A program made the position numbers and the translations under genes. Shown here in pieces: positions 6,276 through 9,712 of a stretch of 9,712 nt of DNA. Location of the stretch: NCBI GenBank assembly GCA_020355145.1, contig CP070660.1, positions 648,875 through 658,586 on the forward strand, written 5' to 3'. The stretch is from Deltaproteobacteria bacterium (lineage in GTDB: Bacteria > Desulfobacterota > DSM-4660 > Desulfatiglandales > B25-G16). Numbering within the stretch: the first letter of the stretch is position 1; each line of letters opens with the position of its first letter. The notes below the pieces were generated by a model. It ran no database searches, was not told where the DNA came from, and worked only from the letters and a program-made list of their open reading frames with translations.

Positions 6276-6818
6276 TTGGAGAGCACCATAGCATATATAG
6301 GGATAGGATCAAACATAGGGGATAAGCCCTTTAACTGCAGGTATTCTATAGGTAAAATAGACCAATTACCGGGATGTCATGTGACTGCCTGTTCATCAAT
6401 ATTCAAGACAGAGCCAGTGGGTGTTACTGGACAAGACTGGTATGCAAACTGTGTTGTTCAGGTAAAGGTTAGTCAAGGCCCATCTAAATTATTAAGGGGT
6501 CTTCTGAGGATAGAATCCGATATGGGGAGGATAAGGAGGGAAAGATGGGGGCCCAGGATAATTGACCTCGACCTACTTCTTTTTGGTCAAGAGATAATAG
6601 AGTCCGATAACCTGATAGTCCCCCATCCTTTACTCCACAAAAGGCGGTTTGTGTTGGAGCCCCTGGTTCAATTGGCACCTGATCTCATGCATCCTGTCCT
6701 TAGATTAACCATGGGTCAACTCCTGAATAGATTGCCAAAAGGGCCTTCTGTCGAACCTTTAGATAAATTATACTCAAGTGATATGCCAGTAGTTCAGAAC
6801 CTATACAGGGATCTGTGA
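6276..6818 (+). CDS. folK: 2-amino-4-hydroxy-6-hydroxymethyldihydropteridine pyrophosphokinase (HPPK)
   Basis: Transfers pyrophosphate from ATP to 6-hydroxymethyl-7,8-dihydropterin, the step before dihydropteroate synthase in folate synthesis; a cytosolic enzyme. The 180-residue protein opens with AYIGIGSNIGD (6-16), has FKTEPVG (43-49), and carries the full HPPK signature RRERWGPRIIDLDLLLFG (88-104) in which Asp97 and Asp99 bind the two magnesium ions. VPHPLLHKRRFVLEPL (115-130) is the second conserved block. The start is TTG 6276: an in-frame stop at 6264-6266 leaves no other standard codon, and it places the first strand correctly. It begins two bases after dapL ends and has only a weak ribosome site, so translational coupling is likely. 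The C-terminal extension after about residue 155 is not conserved in my memory of the family. Confidence 0.94.
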   Translation: MESTIAYIGIGSNIGDKPFNCRYSIGKIDQLPGCHVTACSSIFKTEPVGVTGQDWYANCVVQVKVSQGPSKLLRGLLRIESDMGRIRRERWGPRIIDLDLLLFGQEIIESDNLIVPHPLLHKRRFVLEPLVQLAPDLMHPVLRLTMGQLLNRLPKGPSVEPLDKLYSSDMPVVQNLYRDL

Positions 6819-6823
6819 GTTGT

Positions 6824-6830
6824 AAGGAGG
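6824..6830 (+). promoter_or_regulatory. Shine-Dalgarno deciding the transaldolase start
   Basis: AAGGAGG lies five bases before ATG 6836. It shows that the upstream in-frame GTG at 6815, which overlaps the folK stop codon, is not the start. Confidence 0.8.
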
Positions 6831-6835
6831 GAAAG

Positions 6836-7477
6836 ATGAGATTTTTTATCGACACGGCAAACCTTGAAGAGATAAAAAAGGCCAATGAACTGGGCTTATT
6901 AGATGGTGTAACCACCAACCCAACACTTGTGGCAAAAGAGGGGAAAAATTTCAAGGAATTAATCAAGGAGATATGCAAGATAGTAGATGGTCCGGTCAGT
7001 GCAGAGGTGATAAGTGTTGAAGCAGGCGCTATGGTTAAGGAGGCCAGGCAGCTGGCAAGTCTTGCAGACAACATTGTGGTGAAAATCCCAATGATAACTG
7101 AGGGGATTAAGGCCACCAAGATACTTTCAAGGGACCATATCACTACCAACGTAACACTGGTATTTTCACCCTTACAGGCACTGATAGCAGCCAAAGCAGG
7201 TGCTAGCTTCGTCAGCCCATTTATCGGTAGACTGGATGATATAAGTAGCGTTGGCATGGGGATAGTGGAGGACATGGTAACCATATATGAAAATTATGGA
7301 TTTGAGACAGAGGTTATCGTGGCAAGCATCCGCAACCCTGTTCATGTTCTGGATGCAGCCTTGATTGGTGCCCATATTGCCACAATCCCCTTTAAGGTAC
7401 TCATCCAGTTAACCGAACACCCCCTCACAAGGATCGGATTAGATAGATTTTTGGCGGATTGGAAGAAGGTGAGGTAG
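6836..7477 (+). CDS. TalC/FSA-type short transaldolase or fructose-6-phosphate aldolase
   Basis: A 213-residue class I aldolase of the short transaldolase family (MipB/TalC/FSA). Visible features: MRFFIDTAN with Asp6, GVTTNPTL (24-31), the Schiff-base lysine Lys83 in VVKIP, TNVTLVFS (104-111), SPFIGRLDD (127-135) and VIVASIRN (160-167). Members either transfer dihydroxyacetone units between sugar phosphates (pentose phosphate pathway) or cleave fructose 6-phosphate; sequence alone cannot decide with certainty. In anaerobes lacking the long transaldolase it usually fills the transaldolase role, which would supply erythrose 4-phosphate and ribose 5-phosphate. The start is ATG 6836, chosen for its Shine-Dalgarno and for the canonical MRFFIDTA opening. 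It lies 17 bases after folK and 3 bases before the transglycosylase gene. Confidence 0.93.
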   Translation: MRFFIDTANLEEIKKANELGLLDGVTTNPTLVAKEGKNFKELIKEICKIVDGPVSAEVISVEAGAMVKEARQLASLADNIVVKIPMITEGIKATKILSRDHITTNVTLVFSPLQALIAAKAGASFVSPFIGRLDDISSVGMGIVEDMVTIYENYGFETEVIVASIRNPVHVLDAALIGAHIATIPFKVLIQLTEHPLTRIGLDRFLADWKKVR

Positions 7478-7480
7478 CCA

Positions 7481-8095
7481 ATGTCTCCCTACAGATTGAT
7501 TGTATCAGTTGCCATCCCCTTAGTGCTTCTCTCCAGCCATGTAAAGGCGGATATCTATAGATTCAAGGATAAAAATGGGGTCTGGCATTTTACCAACATT
7601 CCATCAGACCCCAGGTATCGCCTATATATAAAGACGGGTGGAATGAAGGCAAAACAATACATCAAGAAATATGAGTCCATAATCCATAAGGCCGCGGAGC
7701 AATTCGATGTTGAGCCCCACCTAATAAAGGCCATCATGAAGGCTGAATCAGCTTTCGATCCCAATGCGATCTCTGAAAGCGGGGCTCAAGGGCTGATGCA
7801 GCTTATGCCAACTACTGCAGACGATATGAGGGTAAATAATCCATTTGATCCAGAGGAAAATATCCTCGGTGGCACAAGATACCTTAGTCTACTTCTTAAG
7901 AGGTTTAAACAGGATAAGAGATTGGCTATAGCTGCTTACAATGTAGGTGCTAAAATTGTTGAGAAACACAATTCCGTCCCTCCTATTCCACAGACCAGAC
8001 GCTTTGTGGAAAGGGTTATGAGATATTACATGGAATTCAGAAAACGCGCAGCTAAGCGCCCTAATTATGAACAAGAATCAAGGCCAAACAAATAA
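7481..8095 (+). CDS. Exported lytic murein transglycosylase with DUF4124 and SLT domains
   Basis: A 204-residue peptidoglycan-cleaving enzyme of the periplasm. Residues 1-23 form a Sec signal peptide (SPYR, hydrophobic core, cleavage likely after VKA). Residues 24-50 (DIYRFKDKNGVWHFTN) are a DUF4124-like strand-turn-strand module common ahead of SLT domains. The SLT domain spans about 62-183: catalytic Glu89 in KAIMKAESAFDPNA, GAQGLMQLMP (101-110), NPFDPEENILGGTRYL, and AAYNVG (151-156). The enzyme cleaves the MurNAc-GlcNAc bond with formation of 1,6-anhydromuramic acid. The reverse translation start is ATG 7481, three bases after the transaldolase stop, with AAGGTGAGGT just upstream. Its last 29 bases overlap pgsA in another frame. 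A basic tail (RKRAAKRPN) ends the protein. Confidence 0.92.
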   Translation: MSPYRLIVSVAIPLVLLSSHVKADIYRFKDKNGVWHFTNIPSDPRYRLYIKTGGMKAKQYIKKYESIIHKAAEQFDVEPHLIKAIMKAESAFDPNAISESGAQGLMQLMPTTADDMRVNNPFDPEENILGGTRYLSLLLKRFKQDKRLAIAAYNVGAKIVEKHNSVPPIPQTRRFVERVMRYYMEFRKRAAKRPNYEQESRPNK

Positions 8096-8624
8096 CCTTC
8101 CAAATACTCTGAGTATCATCAGGCTGGTGTTGATTCCAGCAGTGGCTATCTGTCTCCATTTCAATGAAGAATTGGGGAGTTTCTTGGCTGCCCTCTTTTT
8201 TGGACTGGCTGCCATAACAGATCTTCTGGATGGGTTCTATGCCAGAAGGTATGAGGTGGTTACCCCACTGGGCAAGTTTTTGGATCCATTAGCTGACAAA
8301 TTACTGGTCTCGGTAACCATGATCATGCTAATGACCCTGAGCAGAATCCCTGCCTGGGTTGTCATCTTGATTATCACAAGGGAAATGGCAGTGACAGGAT
8401 TGAGGGGTGTGGCTATTGTTGAGGGTAAGGTTGTTGAGGCAAGTTCCCTCGGAAAATACAAAACAATATTTCAATTTGTGGCCCTCATATGTCTCTGTTT
8501 GCACTACGAGTATCTAAAGGTCAATTTCCATGTGGTTGGAACGACCTTTCTTTATGTGGCTTTGGTATTGACTATGTGGTCTGGATGGTTATACTTTCGA
8601 ACGATAAAAAGGGTGCTCTTCTAA
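8067..8624 (+). CDS. pgsA: CDP-diacylglycerol-glycerol-3-phosphate 3-phosphatidyltransferase
   Basis: A 185-residue integral membrane enzyme that makes phosphatidylglycerol phosphate from CDP-diacylglycerol and glycerol 3-phosphate, the committed step to phosphatidylglycerol and cardiolipin. The CDP-alcohol phosphotransferase signature is complete: Asp52, Asp55-Gly56, Ala59-Arg60, Gly69, Asp73 and Asp77 (DxxDGxxARxxxxxxxxGxxxDxxxD). NLPNTLSIIRLVLIP at the N-terminus is the standard PgsA opening and LDPLADKLLV follows the motif. Several hydrophobic segments (about 17-31, 36-51, 80-105, 134-146, 156-175) fit a six-helix fold. Phosphatidylserine synthase and CLS-type relatives share the motif, so the exact head group is family inference. 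ATG 8067 lies inside the end of the transglycosylase gene, without a clear Shine-Dalgarno, implying coupled translation. Confidence 0.93.
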   Translation: MNKNQGQTNNLPNTLSIIRLVLIPAVAICLHFNEELGSFLAALFFGLAAITDLLDGFYARRYEVVTPLGKFLDPLADKLLVSVTMIMLMTLSRIPAWVVILIITREMAVTGLRGVAIVEGKVVEASSLGKYKTIFQFVALICLCLHYEYLKVNFHVVGTTFLYVALVLTMWSGWLYFRTIKRVLF

Positions 8625-8643
8625 ATGCCTTGAGATTTTTCTA

Positions 8644-8671
8644 TTGACAAAGGAAAGGAAATTGCTAAAAT
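8644..8671 (+). promoter_or_regulatory. Sigma70-type promoter for tRNA-Gly and tRNA-Cys
   Basis: A perfect -35 box TTGACA (8644-8649) is followed after 16 bases by TAAAAT (8666-8671), five of six matches to the -10 consensus. Transcription would start around 8678-8680, about 8 bases before tRNA-Gly. It is the best promoter match seen on the plus strand. It begins 19 bases after the pgsA stop, and may also drive the M23 gene downstream. Confidence 0.75.
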
Positions 8672-8686
8672 AGATTCCAGGGCAAG

Positions 8687-8762
8687 GCGGGAATAGCTCA
8701 GTTGGTAGAGCATCACGTTGCCAACGTGACGGTCGCCGGTTCAAGTCCGGTTTCCCGCTCCA
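8687..8762 (+). tRNA. tRNA-Gly(GCC)
   Basis: A complete 76-base tRNA with encoded CCA. The acceptor stem pairs GCGGGAA (8687-8693) with TTCCCGC (8752-8758); discriminator T8759; CCA 8760-8762. The D arm contains AGCTCAGTTGGTAGAGC. The anticodon stem TCACG/CGTGA encloses TTGCCAA, giving GCC at 8720-8722, which reads GGC and GGU. The T loop is TTCAAGT. Confidence 0.97.
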
Positions 8763-8768
8763 TTTACA

Positions 8769-8844
8769 GGCGGCATAGCCAAGTGGCTAAGGCAGCGGTC
8801 TGCAAAACCGTTTGACACCGGTTCGAATCCGGTTGCCGCCTCCA
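8769..8844 (+). tRNA. tRNA-Cys(GCA)
   Basis: A complete 76-base tRNA with encoded CCA, six bases after tRNA-Gly. The acceptor stem pairs GGCGGCA (8769-8775) with TGCCGCC (8834-8840); discriminator T8841 (U73 is the cysteine identity base); CCA 8842-8844. The anticodon loop CTGCAAA gives GCA at 8802-8804. The T arm CCGG/CCGG surrounds TTCGAAT. It is presumably processed from one precursor with tRNA-Gly. Confidence 0.97.
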
Positions 8845-8867
8845 GTTAAGCAGGCTTTGCCATTTTC

Positions 8868-8968
8868 TTAATCTTTTTATTATGGCCTCAAAGAAAACTA
8901 CCATTGTATTCCTGCCTAGGGGGTCAAATAAGATAAGAAAGATTAATATCCCTAATCGATTAATCTTT
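8868..8968 (+). promoter_or_regulatory. Possible two-state RNA structure around the M23 start codon
   Basis: AAAGATTAAT (8938-8947) pairs perfectly with ATTAATCTTT (8959-8968) around an 11-base loop within the first codons of the M23 gene. The nine bases TTAATCTTT also occur at 8868-8876, five bases before the ATG, and could pair with 8938-8946 instead, looping the start codon. The two pairings exclude each other. No Shine-Dalgarno is visible before this gene. A switch is inference; both stems are AT-rich. Confidence 0.35.
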
Positions 8969-9712
8969 ACCCTTGCCTGTCTTTTTTTCCTGATAACCCT
9001 CGGGGTTGGATGGCTCATTACCGATTATAAAAAGATCAAGACCCAGATACCGGAATTGAATTATCTGAGAAAGGAAAACAGCACTCAAAAAATCCAGCTC
9101 GTTGCCTTGAGCAAAAAGATCAACCAGATCAATCAAAGGATGGCCAAGCTCCAAGAATTCGAGCGTAAGTTAAGGGTTATGACCAACCTGGAGCCATCTG
9201 AGGAACAAGATCAATTCTTTAGCCTTGGAGGTTCAAATATTAATAACCTCAAATCGGATTACCAACTGAAGGAGGTTCATAAAGGGCTAATCCATCAAAT
9301 GCATAAATCCTTGGAGAATCTGGAAACAGAGATAGAGGTGACCTCTCTATCCCAAACAGAATTGAACAATTTCTTAAAGGAGCAGAAATCCATCCTGGCC
9401 TGTACACCATCTATCAGTCCAACTAATGGCTGGTATTCCTCTGGGTTTGGCTACAGGATCTCGCCCTTTACAAATCAAAGGGAATTTCACAAAGGACTGG
9501 ACATAGGGAACAGAATAGGTACACCTGTAATTGCACCGGCCGATGGATTAGTTGTATTTGCGGGCAGAGAAGGTAACTTCGGCAAGATGATTGCTATCAA
9601 TCATGGATATAAGCTGAGGACAAGGTATGGACATCTGCATAAATTCCGGGTAAAAAAGGGGCAATATGTTAAAAGGGGTCAAGTAATAGCCGAGGTTGGA
9701 AAAACTGGCCGG
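8882..9712 (+). CDS. Membrane-anchored M23 (LytM/gametolysin-like) peptidase, C-terminus outside the window
   Basis: 277 codons are visible and the frame is open at the right edge. A short basic cytoplasmic N-terminus is followed by one membrane helix (about 26-47) and a periplasmic coiled-coil region (about 50-172, heptad-like Leu/Ile/Gln/Lys pattern). The peptidase M23 domain starts near 183: GWYSSGFGYRISPFT, then the zinc ligands His203 and Asp207 in HKGLDIG, and YGHLH (249-253), whose second His (253) is the usual general base. The last conserved HLHYE zinc ligand is beyond the window. Such proteins cleave peptide cross-links of murein or, if degenerate, activate amidases; the visible catalytic residues suggest an active enzyme. 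ATG 8882 lies 37 bases after tRNA-Cys. The IVFLPRGSNKIRKINIP opening fits relatives in this phylum. Confidence 0.9.
   Translation, partial: MASKKTTIVFLPRGSNKIRKINIPNRLIFTLACLFFLITLGVGWLITDYKKIKTQIPELNYLRKENSTQKIQLVALSKKINQINQRMAKLQEFERKLRVMTNLEPSEEQDQFFSLGGSNINNLKSDYQLKEVHKGLIHQMHKSLENLETEIEVTSLSQTELNNFLKEQKSILACTPSISPTNGWYSSGFGYRISPFTNQREFHKGLDIGNRIGTPVIAPADGLVVFAGREGNFGKMIAINHGYKLRTRYGHLHKFRVKKGQYVKRGQVIAEVGKTGR

Noticed and set aside
6815..6835. GTG 6815 as the transaldolase start
   Set aside because: It would place the Shine-Dalgarno AAGGAGG inside the coding region and add seven residues not found in the family; ATG 6836 is correctly spaced and gives MRFFIDTA.
8845..8881. Rho-independent terminator after tRNA-Cys
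   Set aside because: GGC TTT GCC followed by T-rich sequence gives just a 3-bp stem; too weak to be called a terminator.
8764..9018. Minus-strand open frame across tRNA-Cys and the M23 start
   Set aside because: It is antisense to tRNA-Cys (PDSNRC-type string) and to a clearly coding M23 gene; no ribosome site.

Overview
The window reads as a compact stretch of bacterial chromosome of roughly 45% GC (by eye). It most resembles the Desulfobacterota/Thermodesulfobacteriota (former Deltaproteobacteria): tadA, two tRNA-Ser genes and dnaX lie together; lysine is made with a DapL-type aminotransferase; and a DUF4124-type lytic transglycosylase, pgsA and an M23 peptidase follow. The taxonomic call is inference from gene content and protein character, not from a search. 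I see no phage, insertion sequence, CRISPR array, toxin-antitoxin or defence gene.

Layout. At the left edge a minus-strand gene, cut by the window, encodes an exported SurA/PpiC-like chaperone with a clear promoter and ribosome binding site. A non-coding divergent spacer of about 600 bases (181-795) follows, rich in hairpins and inverted repeats. Everything to the right is on the plus strand: tadA, tRNA-Ser(CGA), tRNA-Ser(GGA), dnaX, lysA, dapB, dapL, folK, a TalC/FSA-type transaldolase, a lytic transglycosylase, pgsA, tRNA-Gly(GCC), tRNA-Cys(GCA) and the start of an M23 peptidase that runs off the right edge.

How the genes fit together. lysA, dapB and dapL are the DapB, DapL and LysA steps of the diaminopimelate/lysine route; dapA and dapF are not in the window. 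From lysA to pgsA the genes are 0-21 bases apart or overlap, so they probably form one operon serving diaminopimelate and lysine supply, folate, sugar phosphates, cell-wall turnover and phospholipid synthesis. tRNA-Gly and tRNA-Cys have their own good sigma70-type promoter.

Most notable points: (1) dapL has its conserved N-terminus and a strong Shine-Dalgarno only if translation starts at an AUC codon inside the end of dapB; (2) the last base of the tadA stop codon is the first base of mature tRNA-Ser(CGA), so RNase P processing of a shared transcript would create a nonstop tadA mRNA; (3) a long nested palindrome with an 11-base direct repeat fills the dnaX-lysA gap; (4) mutually exclusive 9-10 bp pairings surround the M23 start codon; (5) the same 10-base palindrome lies just upstream of both tadA and dnaX. 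These are small regulatory or expression oddities in an otherwise housekeeping region; I do not find a convincing new multi-gene system.
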